Shown here piece by piece: positions 24,496 to 33,258 of a stretch of DNA of 64,000 bases (position 1 is the stretch's first letter; each line of letters opens with the position of its first letter). The stretch lies in NCBI GenBank assembly GCA_040755725.1, contig JBFMAI010000023.1:1-64000 (forward strand). The letters are read 5' to 3'. Made by a program: the position numbers and the translations under genes. This DNA is from JBFMAI01 sp040755725. Lineage in GTDB: Bacteria > Planctomycetota > Phycisphaerae > UBA1845 > Fen-1342. The notes below the pieces were generated by a model. The model had not been told where the DNA came from. It saw nothing but the letters and a program-made list of their open reading frames with translations, and did not search any database.

Positions 24496-25002
24496 ATGGA
24501 CCACCTCACGGTCGAACTGGCCCACCTTTTGCTGCGCAACCAGCTTGCTCCGGACGAGAAACGGCGCTGGAGTGAGCACCTAAGAGACTGCGGCCGTTGC
24601 GAACGGCTGCTCGCCGATGAGCGAGCGATGCTGCGCGTGCTTGACCTGGACGCGGTGCCGGATGCGACGAAGGGGCCGGATGCCCAGCGGGTGCTGGACC
24701 GCGTGCCGCAGTTCAAGTCGGCGACGGCGGCCCGTCGCCGGCGGGAGCTGGGCCTGGCCTTGGCGGCGGGCGTGCTTGTGGTGGGCTTGGCCGGGCTGCT
24801 CGCGGGGCAACTGGCTCGTCGCCCGCCCGGCCCCCGGGAGCTGGCTGCGGAGCTGGGCATCTCTACCGCCCTCCAGGACCAAGTCGTAGCCAACCTCACG
24901 ACCCTGGAGGCCCTGGAGCAAGACCCGTGGGTGGTCGACCAGCTTGAAACGGTACAAGCGCTGGCCAAATTGATCACGGACCGGAGCGACGAACCGAAGT
25001 GA
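24496..25002 (+). CDS. Membrane anti-sigma factor-like protein (zinc motif)
   Basis: A 168-residue protein. The N-terminal cytoplasmic part has the zinc-binding anti-sigma signature HLRDCGRC (His28-x3-Cys32-x2-Cys35). One membrane helix covers about residues 85-107 (GLALAAGVLVVGLAGLLAG), and a helical extracytoplasmic domain follows. This fits a ZAS-type regulator sequestering the ECF factor encoded just upstream. The upstream in-frame codons from 24424 lack family features and a ribosome site. Its stop overlaps the start of the next gene. Confidence 0.8.
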   Translation: MDHLTVELAHLLLRNQLAPDEKRRWSEHLRDCGRCERLLADERAMLRVLDLDAVPDATKGPDAQRVLDRVPQFKSATAARRRRELGLALAAGVLVVGLAGLLAGQLARRPPGPRELAAELGISTALQDQVVANLTTLEALEQDPWVVDQLETVQALAKLITDRSDEPK

Positions 25003-25433
25003 CGCGTCGGGTGGCCGCTATCCTGTGGGTGGGTGTCGGGCTGCTGGCAGCCGCCAACGGCCTTGTTTACGCGCAGGGGCGACCCAAGCCGCCATCGCCC
25101 GCCGACGGCCTGTGGGAGCGCTGGTTCCGCCTCGACCGGGAGGCGCGACTGGCTCGCGTGCGTACTTACCAGACCCTCATGCAGTCGGGGGATACGGCGG
25201 CGGCACTACGCCAGGGCCGCCAGTTTGCCCAGTACCCGTCGCCGCACCGACAGGCCCTGCGGGAGCTTCATGCCGCCCTGCGGGACGTGCTTCAGCACGA
25301 GGGGCCGGCCGGCCGAAAAGACCTGTTGCGGTCCACCCCGCCGGCCCGTGCCTTCCTTGTCTATCAGGCACTGGCCGACACGGACCCCGTGCGCCTGGCC
25401 CGGCTCGCCGAGCAGCTTCGGACCGGTTCCTAG
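24999..25433 (+). CDS. Small secreted or periplasmic protein of the ECF operon, unknown
   Basis: A 144-residue protein starting with a GTG that overlaps the anti-sigma stop codon (GTGA), so it is translationally coupled. The signal sequence is about 1-26 (VAAILWVGVGLLAAANGLVYAQG). The rest is helical and Arg/Leu-rich (WERWFRLDREARLARVRTYQTLM), reminiscent of DUF3106-type periplasmic proteins. It may be the extracytoplasmic sensor or target of the sigma/anti-sigma pair; this is inferred from position only. Confidence 0.65.
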   Translation: MTRRVAAILWVGVGLLAAANGLVYAQGRPKPPSPADGLWERWFRLDREARLARVRTYQTLMQSGDTAAALRQGRQFAQYPSPHRQALRELHAALRDVLQHEGPAGRKDLLRSTPPARAFLVYQALADTDPVRLARLAEQLRTGS

Positions 25434-25458
25434 AGGTCCGTGCCGGAGGTCCTTGAGT

Positions 25459-25518
25459 CCGTAGCGCCGGACCGGAGCCTGCTCGCCGCGGCGGGTAGGC
25501 TCCGGTCCAGCGCTACGG
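25459..25518. repeat. 22-bp inverted repeat (21 of 22 paired)
   Basis: The arms are 25459-25480 and 25497-25518 with a 16-nt loop and a single C-A mismatch. It lies 25 nt after the ECF operon and 100 nt before the next gene. It may stop transcription, but it lacks a U-tract and its stem is longer than a normal terminator, so it is listed as a repeat. Confidence 0.7.
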
Positions 25519-25617
25519 CCTTTCAGCGGACTGCTGGCCGATCCGACAGGGCCTGTACGCTCTACGGCCCCGCCGGTACGATGGGCCGACGTTTGCACCA
25601 TGCACAGGGAGTTGCGC

Positions 25618-26757
25618 ATGTCGCGAGCTTGGCTGGCCCGATGGCTTGGGGCGTTGGTGGCGGGCGGGGTCGTGTTGTCGTCCGGCTGTCTGCCGACGGA
25701 TGGCCTGCCGGCGCCGCTGAACGTGGCGGAGGGATGGCAGGCGGAGTACGTGGCCGCGGGCAGCGCCGTCGTGTCCGCTCTGGCGGCCACCGATGACGGG
25801 CGCGTGTTCTACGCCGAGAAGAACACCGGCCGCATCCGCGTCGTGAAGGACGGCCGCGTGCTGGGTACGCCCTTCGCCACCGTGCCGGTCAACTACGCGG
25901 GTGACCGCGGCCTACTGGGCTTGGCACTGCACCCCCGGTTCGCCGACAACGGGCGGCTCTACGTGTTCTACACGCGGTCTGATACCGGCGAGGCCACCGC
26001 GGATCCGCGGGCCGTCGTCGACCACCGCATCGTCTACTTCCAGGCCGACGGCGACCTGGCCGCGGGCGGGGAGACCTTCGTCGCCTCGATCGCCGCCGGC
26101 GGGACGCACCGCATCGGCGGACGGATCGCGTTTGCCAACGACCGCACACTCTGGGTGGCGATGGGCGACGGCGAGACCCCCGAGGCGGCCCAGGACCCGG
26201 ACAACCGCTACGGCAAGGTACTGCGCTATCACGAGGATGGCGCGATCCCCGATGACAATGCTTACGATGATTCGCCCGTCTACGCGCTTGGGTTCCGCGA
26301 CCCGCGCGGGCTGGCGATTGACCCGGACAGCGGGTCGGCGTTCGTCGTTGAGCGCAGCCAGGGTGGGACCCACGAGGTCAACTGGATCATCCGGGGCCGC
26401 AACTACGGCTGGCCCGAGGTGGTGGGTATCGCGGACACCGCCGACGAGTTGCTCTTCGTCGCCGCCACGCCCACCTACGTCGATCCCTTGACCGTCACCG
26501 ACCGGCAGATCGTCGGAGCGTCGTTCAACCCCGGCACGAAGTACGGCACCGCGTCGTGGCAGCAGCTCTTCTACGGCGTGGCCGATGCGGGCCGTGTGTT
26601 TCGACTGGAACTGACCGCGGAGCGGACCGGGGCGGTGCGGACGCGGACCTTCGCAACGGGGCTGCCCACGCCAATCACGGACGTGGCCTTCACACCAGCC
26701 GGCACGCTGTATGTCGCCGGCGGCGGGGCCGTCCTGCGCGTCGTCCCGTTCCCCTGA
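25618..26757 (+). CDS. Glucose/sorbosone dehydrogenase-like lipoprotein (PQQ-type beta propeller)
   Basis: A 379-residue lipoprotein (VVLSSGC, Cys24). The ATG at 25618 has GGGAG 8 nt upstream; an ATG at 25600 adds six residues. It has the GSDH six-bladed propeller: GDRGLLGLALHPRF, LYVFYTR, GGRIAFANDRTLWVAMGDG, YALGFRDPRGLAIDP, EVNWIIRGRNYGWP and a final blade TDVAFTPAGTLYVAGGG. Family enzymes oxidise sugars or sugar aldehydes with PQQ. The usual HNGG preceding the GG-R-L-F stretch reads HRIGG here, so cofactor use should be treated cautiously. Single gene. Confidence 0.82.
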   Translation: MSRAWLARWLGALVAGGVVLSSGCLPTDGLPAPLNVAEGWQAEYVAAGSAVVSALAATDDGRVFYAEKNTGRIRVVKDGRVLGTPFATVPVNYAGDRGLLGLALHPRFADNGRLYVFYTRSDTGEATADPRAVVDHRIVYFQADGDLAAGGETFVASIAAGGTHRIGGRIAFANDRTLWVAMGDGETPEAAQDPDNRYGKVLRYHEDGAIPDDNAYDDSPVYALGFRDPRGLAIDPDSGSAFVVERSQGGTHEVNWIIRGRNYGWPEVVGIADTADELLFVAATPTYVDPLTVTDRQIVGASFNPGTKYGTASWQQLFYGVADAGRVFRLELTAERTGAVRTRTFATGLPTPITDVAFTPAGTLYVAGGGAVLRVVPFP

Positions 26758-26861
26758 ACGTCCATCCGAACCCCGCACGCCGGTGCGGAACCAAATTGCC
26801 CACCGCCGGCGTGGTGGGTTCTGATAGCGACACCAGATAGGTATTCGCGCTCACGCGACCC

Positions 26862-26924
26862 GGGAGGGCGATCTCGGTGCGCCGGGGCTGTCGAGCCGCG
26901 GCTCGGTGGGAGCTTCGCCCTCCC
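26862..26924 (-). repeat. 63-bp palindromic-ended element, copy A
   Basis: Perfect 10-bp terminal inverted repeats GGGAGGGCGA (26862-26871) and TCGCCCTCCC (26915-26924) with an internal 14-bp palindrome at 26892-26905. Its reverse complement aligns without gaps to 36609-36671 with 52 of 63 identical. It occupies the gap between convergent gsdh-like and uvrB genes. Confidence 0.85.
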
Positions 26925-27002
26925 AGTCCGCGTGCCGCGCCCTTGGATGCCCGCGTGGCCACGCGGTCGACCCCCTCCGTCGCGGCCAACGCCCGTGAGG
27001 CG

Positions 27003-29081
27003 TCAGCGCTTGCGTTTGGCCGGGCGTCGGTGCTGGTGGCTTGGCTTCCAGGTCCCCGAGTCGCGCTGGGTTGACGATGTGGTCGGTCGGGCCTTGGCCG
27101 CCGAGACAGTCAACTCCGGCGACTCCTTCAGCTCCTTGATGTGATCGCGCAGCGCCGCGGCCCGCTCGAAGTCCAGTTCCTCGGCCGCCTGGAGCATCTC
27201 CTGCTCGAGCTCGCGGATCAACTCCTCGCGGTCGTGATCGCCCTCCGCCGCGTGGACGGCCTCCCGCACCCGCCGGGCCGCCGCCACCTCGCCCATTAAC
27301 GTCGTGCGAATCGCCTTGCGGACGGTGTCCGGCGTGATGCCGTGCTCCGCGTTGTAGCGGAGCTGGAGCTCGCGGCGGCGGTTGGTCTCGTCGATCGCGC
27401 GGCGCATGGCGGCGGTGACCTTGTCGGCGTACAGAATGACGTGGGCATCCACGTTCCGCGCGCAGCGGCCGATGGTCTGGATCAGCGAGGTCTCGCTGCG
27501 CAAGAAGCCCTCCTTGTCCGCGTCGAGAATCGCCACGAGCGACACCTCGGGCAAGTCCAGACCCTCGCGCAGCAGGTTGACGCCGACGAGCACGTCGAAG
27601 TTGCCCAGTCGCAGCTCGCGCAGAATCTCCACGCGCTCCAACGTATCGATCTCGCTGTGCAGGTAGCGGCCGCGCAGCCCCGCCTGTTGCAGGTACCCGG
27701 ACAGGTCCTCCGCCAGCCGCTTGGTCAGCGTCGTGATGAGCACCCGCTGCCCCGCCGCCGCCCGCTGCTGGCACTGCTCCAGCAGGTCCGGCACCTGCCC
27801 GCGGGCCGGCTTCACCTCGATCGTCGGATCGACCAGCCCCGTCGGCCGGATGATCTGCTCCACGACCTCGCCGCCGCATTTCTCCAGCTCGTACGGCCCC
27901 GGCGTGGCGCTGGTGAACAGGACCTTGTGCCACATGGCCTCGAACTCGGCGAACCGCATCGGCCGGTTGTCGAGGCAGCTCGGCAGACGGAACCCGTGCT
28001 CCACCAGCGTCACCTTGCGGTTGTGGTCGCCCGTAAACATCGCCCCGATCTGCGGGATCGTCGCGTGCGATTCGTCGATGATGAGCAGGAAGTCCTGCGG
28101 AAAATAGTCCACCAGCGTGTACGGCTTGGCCCCCGCCGGCGTGCCGTTGAGGTGCCGCGTGTAGTTCTCGATGCCGCTGCAATACCCGACCTCCAGCAGC
28201 ATCTCCATGTCGTACTTCGTGCGGGCCAGCAGCCGCTGCGCCTCCAGCAGCTTCCCCGCGTGCCGCAGTTGCATCACCCGCTCATCCAGCTCCTGCTGGA
28301 TCGACTGCACCGCCCGCTCGACGCTCTCCTCCGGCAGCACGTAATGCACGGCGGGATAGAGAAACACCTGCCGGCGGTCCTGGAGCACCGCCCCCGTCAG
28401 CGGGTGAATCAGGCTGATGCGTTCCACGGTGTCGCCGAAAAGCTCGATGCGGACCGCGTGCTCCTCGTGCGCCGGCGACAGCTCGATCACGTCGCCGCGG
28501 ACGCGGAACGTGCCGCGTTTCGGCTCCACGTCGTCCCGGTCGTATTGCAGGCGGACCAGCTTGCGCAGCAGGTCGTCGCGCTCCCACGTCTGCCCGACGC
28601 GCACGTCGATCACGCTGGCCTTGTACTCGTCCGGGCTGCCCAGACCGAAGATGCACGACACGCTGGCCACCACGACCACGTCGCGGCGGGACACGACCGA
28701 ACTCGTCGCCGCCAACCGCAGCCGGTCCAGGTCGTCGTTCCGCGATGCGTCCTTCTCGATGTAGATGTCGCGCTGCGGGATGTACGCCTCGGGTTGGTAG
28801 TAGTCGTAGTAGCTGACGAAGTACTCGACGGCGTTGTTCGGCAACAGCTCGCGGAACTCCTCGAAAAGCTGCGCCGCCAGCGTCTTGTTGTGCGAGATGA
28901 CCAGCGTCGGCAGCCCGAGCTGGGCGATGACGTGGGCCATCGTGAACGTCTTGCCGGACCCCGTCACACCCATCAGCGTCTGGAACTGCCGCCCGGCACG
29001 ATACCCCGCCACCAGCTTCTCAATCGCCTGCGGCTGATCGCCCGCCGGCCGCAACGGACTGACAATCTGGAAGTCGCCCAT
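27003..29081 (-). CDS. uvrB: Excinuclease ABC subunit UvrB
   Basis: A 692-residue damage-verifying helicase of nucleotide excision repair. The N-terminus is GDFQIVSPLRPAGDQPQAI with Walker A GVTGSGKTFT, then the beta-hairpin region YYDYYQPEAYIP, DEYKASV, Walker B IIDESH, TSATPGPYEL, the helicase motif VLVGVNLLREGLDLPEV, QTIGRCARN, and the C-terminal UVR (UvrC-binding) motif around LIRELEQEMLQAAEELDFERAA. A basic tail ending KRKR is extra. The start at 29081 gives the usual length; TATAAT lies 6 nt upstream and no Shine-Dalgarno site exists. A longer frame to 29375 is rejected. mfd, its pathway partner, is 9.5 kb away. Confidence 0.97.
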   Translation of the reverse strand: MGDFQIVSPLRPAGDQPQAIEKLVAGYRAGRQFQTLMGVTGSGKTFTMAHVIAQLGLPTLVISHNKTLAAQLFEEFRELLPNNAVEYFVSYYDYYQPEAYIPQRDIYIEKDASRNDDLDRLRLAATSSVVSRRDVVVVASVSCIFGLGSPDEYKASVIDVRVGQTWERDDLLRKLVRLQYDRDDVEPKRGTFRVRGDVIELSPAHEEHAVRIELFGDTVERISLIHPLTGAVLQDRRQVFLYPAVHYVLPEESVERAVQSIQQELDERVMQLRHAGKLLEAQRLLARTKYDMEMLLEVGYCSGIENYTRHLNGTPAGAKPYTLVDYFPQDFLLIIDESHATIPQIGAMFTGDHNRKVTLVEHGFRLPSCLDNRPMRFAEFEAMWHKVLFTSATPGPYELEKCGGEVVEQIIRPTGLVDPTIEVKPARGQVPDLLEQCQQRAAAGQRVLITTLTKRLAEDLSGYLQQAGLRGRYLHSEIDTLERVEILRELRLGNFDVLVGVNLLREGLDLPEVSLVAILDADKEGFLRSETSLIQTIGRCARNVDAHVILYADKVTAAMRRAIDETNRRRELQLRYNAEHGITPDTVRKAIRTTLMGEVAAARRVREAVHAAEGDHDREELIRELEQEMLQAAEELDFERAAALRDHIKELKESPELTVSAAKARPTTSSTQRDSGTWKPSHQHRRPAKRKR

Positions 29082-29087
29082 ACCGGC

Positions 29088-29093
29088 ATTATA
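29088..29093 (-). promoter_or_regulatory. -10 element TATAAT of uvrB (predicted leaderless)
   Basis: On the minus strand a perfect TATAAT is followed by 6 nt (GCCGGT) and the uvrB ATG. It lies in the 37-bp gap after the GDD-Y repeat gene, so uvrB probably has its own promoter. Confidence 0.65.
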
Positions 29094-29118
29094 CGGCCGG
29101 CGGCGTCCCGCCCGGCCG

Positions 29119-31368
29119 CTACCGCGGGAGCTTGTTCGAGGAGGAAGGGCCTGAGCTGCGCGCCGGTTCCGAGTGCGGGCCCGAGGGCCGGCGGACCGGG
29201 GTCGGGGCGAAATCGACCCGCCCCGCGGGCCGGTCCACGCCGACGCTGAAGTTACGGTCGGCCCAGTTCGGCGAGTCCGTCGGATCAAGCCAGCGGGCGT
29301 TGTTGGTGAGGTCGTCCCAATACTTGTCCTCGCCGCCCACGTCCAGAAACAGCCCCAGCGACGTGGTTTCCGCAAAGTACGTGGACACGCCGTCGCGGGC
29401 CCGGAACGTCTCGGCGTTCATGGCGAAGCCGGGGTGCATACCGGCCTTCTCGCGTTCCCGCCGCGCCACGTCGGTCTCATACACGTCGTTCCCGCCGAGG
29501 TCGAACAGCATCGAGATGCTGCGGTTGATGGAATACGACAGCCCGACGCCGTCCGCGTGGTAGCGGTCGTCGCCGGCGGCGTCGAGGAGGATGGCGATCG
29601 TGAAATCGTGGGCCCAGGCGAGCGAGCAGGTCGAGTTCTCCTCGGCCAGGTGCAGGTCGTTGCCGGCCTCGTCGATGCAGACGCCGATGCAGAAGTGCGC
29701 CCCGCTGCCCTGCGAGTACACGGCCCCGTGGTACTCGTCGTTGCCGGCGCGGTCGTGCAGGAGGCCGATGCCGAACCAGTAGCCGGTGCCCAGCGCCCAG
29801 TTGCCGGCGGTGTAGACGTCGTCGCCGTCGCCGTCGAGCAGGGCGCCGAGCCCGCCGGCCCAGGAGTGGCCGTCGCTGCCGTCGCCGCGGCGGCCCATGC
29901 CGCAGCCTTGGGCGTTCGACACGGCCACGTCGAGGTCCGGCGAGTGATACGACGGCCGCCCGGTGACGCTGTGCTTTCGTTCGGCGACGTACTTGTCGTT
30001 GCCGGTGCGATCGGCCAGCACGCCGACGCCCGCGACCCCGCCGAGCCCCTGCCCGTCGGCCCAGATGCGGTACTGGTCGTGCCCGAAGGCATCGAGGAGC
30101 AGGCCGACGCCGAAGTAGCCGCAACCCTGCGCACTGAAGACGGCTTCGTACGTGTCGTTGCCGTTCAAGTCGGCCAGCAGGCCCAGTCCGAATTGACCCA
30201 CCCCTTGGGCGTACCATCCGGCGTCATAGATGTCATCCCCACTTGCATCCAACAGAATGCCCACGCCGCAGATTCCGGCTCCTTGTGCCAACTCGCGCGG
30301 GCTTTGCACGTACGAGTCGTCGCCCATGATGTCAAGCAGCAGACTGATCGGCCGCGTCGCCGAAGTGGCGGCCACTCCACCGACGTACCGCCGATCGCCC
30401 CCCAAGTCGACGATGAGCAGGGAGTCGGTGCCGCTGATTTCGAGACCGCCCCGCCGAATCCCGCCCTCAGCACGCGCCGGGTCAGGCATCTCGCAGCCGC
30501 GGACGCGAATCCACCCCCACGGCGTCTCCCAGTCGAAACTGAAATCGCCCAGTTCCTTGAGCGGCAGGGCCGTCAACTTGATGCGGGCGAGGTCCAGCGC
30601 ATCCACGCACTTCTGCGCCGCGTACCACATCGACGCCTCATCCCAGGTCTTCGCCACGTCGTCGAACTCCGGGCAGTAATCGACGGCGTCGATCATCTCC
30701 TCGCCGATGTTGAAGCGCGTGGCGACGACTTGCCGGTCGCGGGCGTCCACCTTGCGGAACGCCAGCTCGGCCCAGCGATGGGCCTCGATGATCTCCAGCA
30801 CGAGCTGCCCGAGGATCGGGCTCACACTCTCCGGCAGCACCTTGGCCTCTTCCGCCAAGCGCTCCCGGACGCGTGGGTACGGCAGCTCCATGCCGAACGT
30901 GAAGCCGCGCGTGTCACGGCCGGCGATCTCGTAGATCTTCAGGATGGCCTGATCGAGCGGCACTTCGGGCGCCACGGTGTTGGCCGAGTACCCCCGGAAG
31001 CCGCCGAACTTGGGGTCAATGCCGAGGCGCTGCACCGCCTGGAAGAGGCTGCCGCCCAGCGTGCGGGTGCCGGCCGCCGTCGCACCCTGGTTGAGTTCCA
31101 CCGGGTCCAACTTGTCCCACGCGGTCCGCGCCAGCGACCGGGCATAGGTGATGTTGTCGAGCGGCTCGGCGAAGAGCGCGTCGAACGCCCGCAGCTTGTA
31201 CGGCACGTCAGGCCAGCGGGGCCACCACATCTTGGGGGTCCAGCCGAGGTCACCCCGCTTCAGTCCCACAAGCGACAGCGTCTCGTCCAGCGCATCTCCG
31301 GCCGGCTGCGCCGCGCACGTGCCGAGCAGCCCCCCGATCGTCAGCACAATCCAAGTTCGCGCGATCAT
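29119..31368 (-). CDS. Large secreted GDD-Y repeat protein, unknown function
   Basis: A 749-residue protein. The start at 31368 follows GGAGG and a signal peptide (MIARTWIVLTIGGLLGTCAAQPA); an upstream in-frame extension is rejected. Residues about 30-330 are a helical domain unlike anything I know. From about 340 to 700 there are about eleven repeats of roughly 30-40 residues with the core G(I/V/L)GxLLDxxG(N/D)DxY and often AQGxG between them (examples: GVGILLDASGDDIYDAGW, GLGLLADLNGNDTY, GIGLLHDRAGNDEY). Regular Gly/Asp spacing suggests a Ca-binding beta-solenoid. It ends in a Pro/Ser-rich tail. Likely surface or extracellular. Confidence 0.7.
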   Translation of the reverse strand: MIARTWIVLTIGGLLGTCAAQPAGDALDETLSLVGLKRGDLGWTPKMWWPRWPDVPYKLRAFDALFAEPLDNITYARSLARTAWDKLDPVELNQGATAAGTRTLGGSLFQAVQRLGIDPKFGGFRGYSANTVAPEVPLDQAILKIYEIAGRDTRGFTFGMELPYPRVRERLAEEAKVLPESVSPILGQLVLEIIEAHRWAELAFRKVDARDRQVVATRFNIGEEMIDAVDYCPEFDDVAKTWDEASMWYAAQKCVDALDLARIKLTALPLKELGDFSFDWETPWGWIRVRGCEMPDPARAEGGIRRGGLEISGTDSLLIVDLGGDRRYVGGVAATSATRPISLLLDIMGDDSYVQSPRELAQGAGICGVGILLDASGDDIYDAGWYAQGVGQFGLGLLADLNGNDTYEAVFSAQGCGYFGVGLLLDAFGHDQYRIWADGQGLGGVAGVGVLADRTGNDKYVAERKHSVTGRPSYHSPDLDVAVSNAQGCGMGRRGDGSDGHSWAGGLGALLDGDGDDVYTAGNWALGTGYWFGIGLLHDRAGNDEYHGAVYSQGSGAHFCIGVCIDEAGNDLHLAEENSTCSLAWAHDFTIAILLDAAGDDRYHADGVGLSYSINRSISMLFDLGGNDVYETDVARREREKAGMHPGFAMNAETFRARDGVSTYFAETTSLGLFLDVGGEDKYWDDLTNNARWLDPTDSPNWADRNFSVGVDRPAGRVDFAPTPVRRPSGPHSEPARSSGPSSSNKLPR

Positions 31369-31627
31369 CGGGCAGGACCTCCATCGCGCCGCGACCGGCG
31401 CGGCATTCAGACCCCGTGGCGAAGACCGTGCCATGTCATGTACCCGTGGGGCGGCCGACGTGTCAACGTGGTGGTCGCGCGGTCGTCGTAGCCCCCGCGG
31501 CGGGGCGGCCCGCAGACCCGCCGCCCTTCGCAAACGCGCCGCCGTCCGGTAGATTGTTGCCCGGTCGCGGTCGGACGAACCGAACGGCCCCCTTTTCGGC
31601 GGCCCGCGACATGGAGCGAAGCGAATC

Positions 31628-32725
31628 ATGGCCAAGAAACCCGTAGTGTCGCCTCCGGAGCCCTACGCCACCCGAATCCAGCGCCTCCGCGAGGAGATCG
31701 TCCGCCGCAAGCTCGACGCGCTGCTGATCCAGCACCGCGTGGATCAATACTGGGCCACCGGCTTCACAGGCGAGGACGGTCTGGCGGTGGTCACGCCGCG
31801 GCACGTCCTTCTGCTCACCGACGGGCGGTTCGACGAGGCGGCCGAGCGGGAGGCCCCTTACGCCCGCAAGGTGCTGCGCAAGAAGCGGTCCCCCGACGAG
31901 ACGGTGCGCGAGCTGCGCCGCGGCAAGTTGAGGCGCGTGGGGTTCAACCCGGACCATGTCAGCCTGCGCGAGTACAACACGCTGAAGAAGCTCGCCGGGT
32001 CCATCAAGCTCGTGCCCGTCGAGGGACTGATCAGCCCCCTGCGGGCGTGCAAGGACGCGGGCGAGGTGGACCGCACGCGGGCCTCCATCCGCGTCGCCCA
32101 ACAGGCGTTTGAAAAGGTCCGGGCGGACCTGCGCCCGGGCGTCTCCGAGCGCGAGATCGCCGCCCAAATCGTGTACGAAATGCAGAAGCTCGGAGCCCAG
32201 GGCGAGTCATTCCCGACCATCGTCGCGATGGGGGCGAACTCCTCGCTGCCGCATTACGAGCCCGGCGACCGCCGGCTGGTCGAAAACGAGGTCCTGCTGA
32301 TCGACTGGGGCGCCCGCGTCGATTGGTACGCGAGCGACCTCACCCGCGTGCTGTGTCTGGGGCAGTTGCCCGCCGAGCTACGCAAGGTCTTCAACGTGGT
32401 GCGTGAGGCTCACGACCGCGCCATCGAGGCCGTCCGCCCCGGGATCAAAGCCAAGGCCGTCGATCGCGTCGCCCGCGACGTCATCACCCGGGCCGGTTAC
32501 GGCAAGCTGTTCAACCACGGCACCGGCCACGGCGTCGGGCTAAACATCCACGAGGCCCCCCGCGTGGCGAAGGTCTCCGTTGATACCCTGAAACCCGGCA
32601 TGATCATCACCATCGAGCCCGGCATATACCTTCCCGGCGTCGGCGGAATCCGCCTGGAGGACGATGTTCTGGTCACGGAGCACGGTTACGAAGTCCTCAC
32701 CACGCTGCCGGTGGACCTGCTATGA
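31628..32725 (+). CDS. M24 metallopeptidase (Xaa-Pro aminopeptidase/prolidase type)
   Basis: A 365-residue cytosolic enzyme. The creatinase-like N-terminal domain (about 10-135) is followed by the pita-bread catalytic domain with all five metal ligands: Asp226 (LIDWGA), Asp237 (SDLTRV), His301 (GTGHGVG), Glu330 (TIEPGIY) and Glu344 (RLEDDVLV). It should release N-terminal residues from X-Pro peptides. The stop overlaps the accB start (ATGA), so the peptidase and acetyl-CoA carboxylase genes form one transcript. Confidence 0.92.
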   Translation: MAKKPVVSPPEPYATRIQRLREEIVRRKLDALLIQHRVDQYWATGFTGEDGLAVVTPRHVLLLTDGRFDEAAEREAPYARKVLRKKRSPDETVRELRRGKLRRVGFNPDHVSLREYNTLKKLAGSIKLVPVEGLISPLRACKDAGEVDRTRASIRVAQQAFEKVRADLRPGVSEREIAAQIVYEMQKLGAQGESFPTIVAMGANSSLPHYEPGDRRLVENEVLLIDWGARVDWYASDLTRVLCLGQLPAELRKVFNVVREAHDRAIEAVRPGIKAKAVDRVARDVITRAGYGKLFNHGTGHGVGLNIHEAPRVAKVSVDTLKPGMIITIEPGIYLPGVGGIRLEDDVLVTEHGYEVLTTLPVDLL

Positions 32726-33240
32726 GCCAGACCAAACCGAAGGAGAACGGCGGCAGCGGCAGCACCAGCAGCGGGAAGCTGTCGCTGGACATCAAGAGCA
32801 TCAAGGGTCTCGTCGACCTGATGATTGACAACGACTTAAGCCGGATTGAGTTGCGCGAGGGCGAGTCGCACATCGTCCTGCGGCGCGGACATCCCAACCG
32901 CGTCGTGGCGGCGACCGGACCGTATGTGTCGCCCCCTGCGGTACCCAATCCGGCCCCCGCGCCGGCGGGCGCGCCGCCGGCCGCCACGCCGACCGAGAAC
33001 GAGATCATCATCCGGTCCCCCATGGTCGGGACGTTCTACGCCGCTCCCGACCAGGAGTCCCCGCCGTTCGTCGACGTCGGCACGCTGATCGAGCCGAACA
33101 CCGTCGTGTGCCTGATTGAAGCCATGAAGGTGTTCAACGAGCTCAAAGCGGAGGTTTCGGGGCGGATCACGAAGGTGCTGGTGAAGAACGCGGCGGCGGT
33201 CGAGTTCGACCAGCCGCTGTTCGCGGTCGCGCCGGCCTAG
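32722..33240 (+). CDS. accB: Biotin carboxyl carrier protein of acetyl-CoA carboxylase
   Basis: A 172-residue protein. The N-terminal segment DIKSIKGLVDLMIDNDLSRIEL is typical of AccB. A Pro/Ala linker (about 70-90) leads to the biotinyl domain, with biotin accepted on Lys136 in EAMKVFNELKAE. The thumb segment PMVGTFYAAPDQESPPFV is present. The start overlaps the peptidase stop; accC follows after 18 bp. It carries carboxyl-biotin in the first step of fatty-acid synthesis. Confidence 0.95.
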   Translation: MSQTKPKENGGSGSTSSGKLSLDIKSIKGLVDLMIDNDLSRIELREGESHIVLRRGHPNRVVAATGPYVSPPAVPNPAPAPAGAPPAATPTENEIIIRSPMVGTFYAAPDQESPPFVDVGTLIEPNTVVCLIEAMKVFNELKAEVSGRITKVLVKNAAAVEFDQPLFAVAPA

Positions 33241-33258
33241 TCCCGTACCGGGGAGCGC

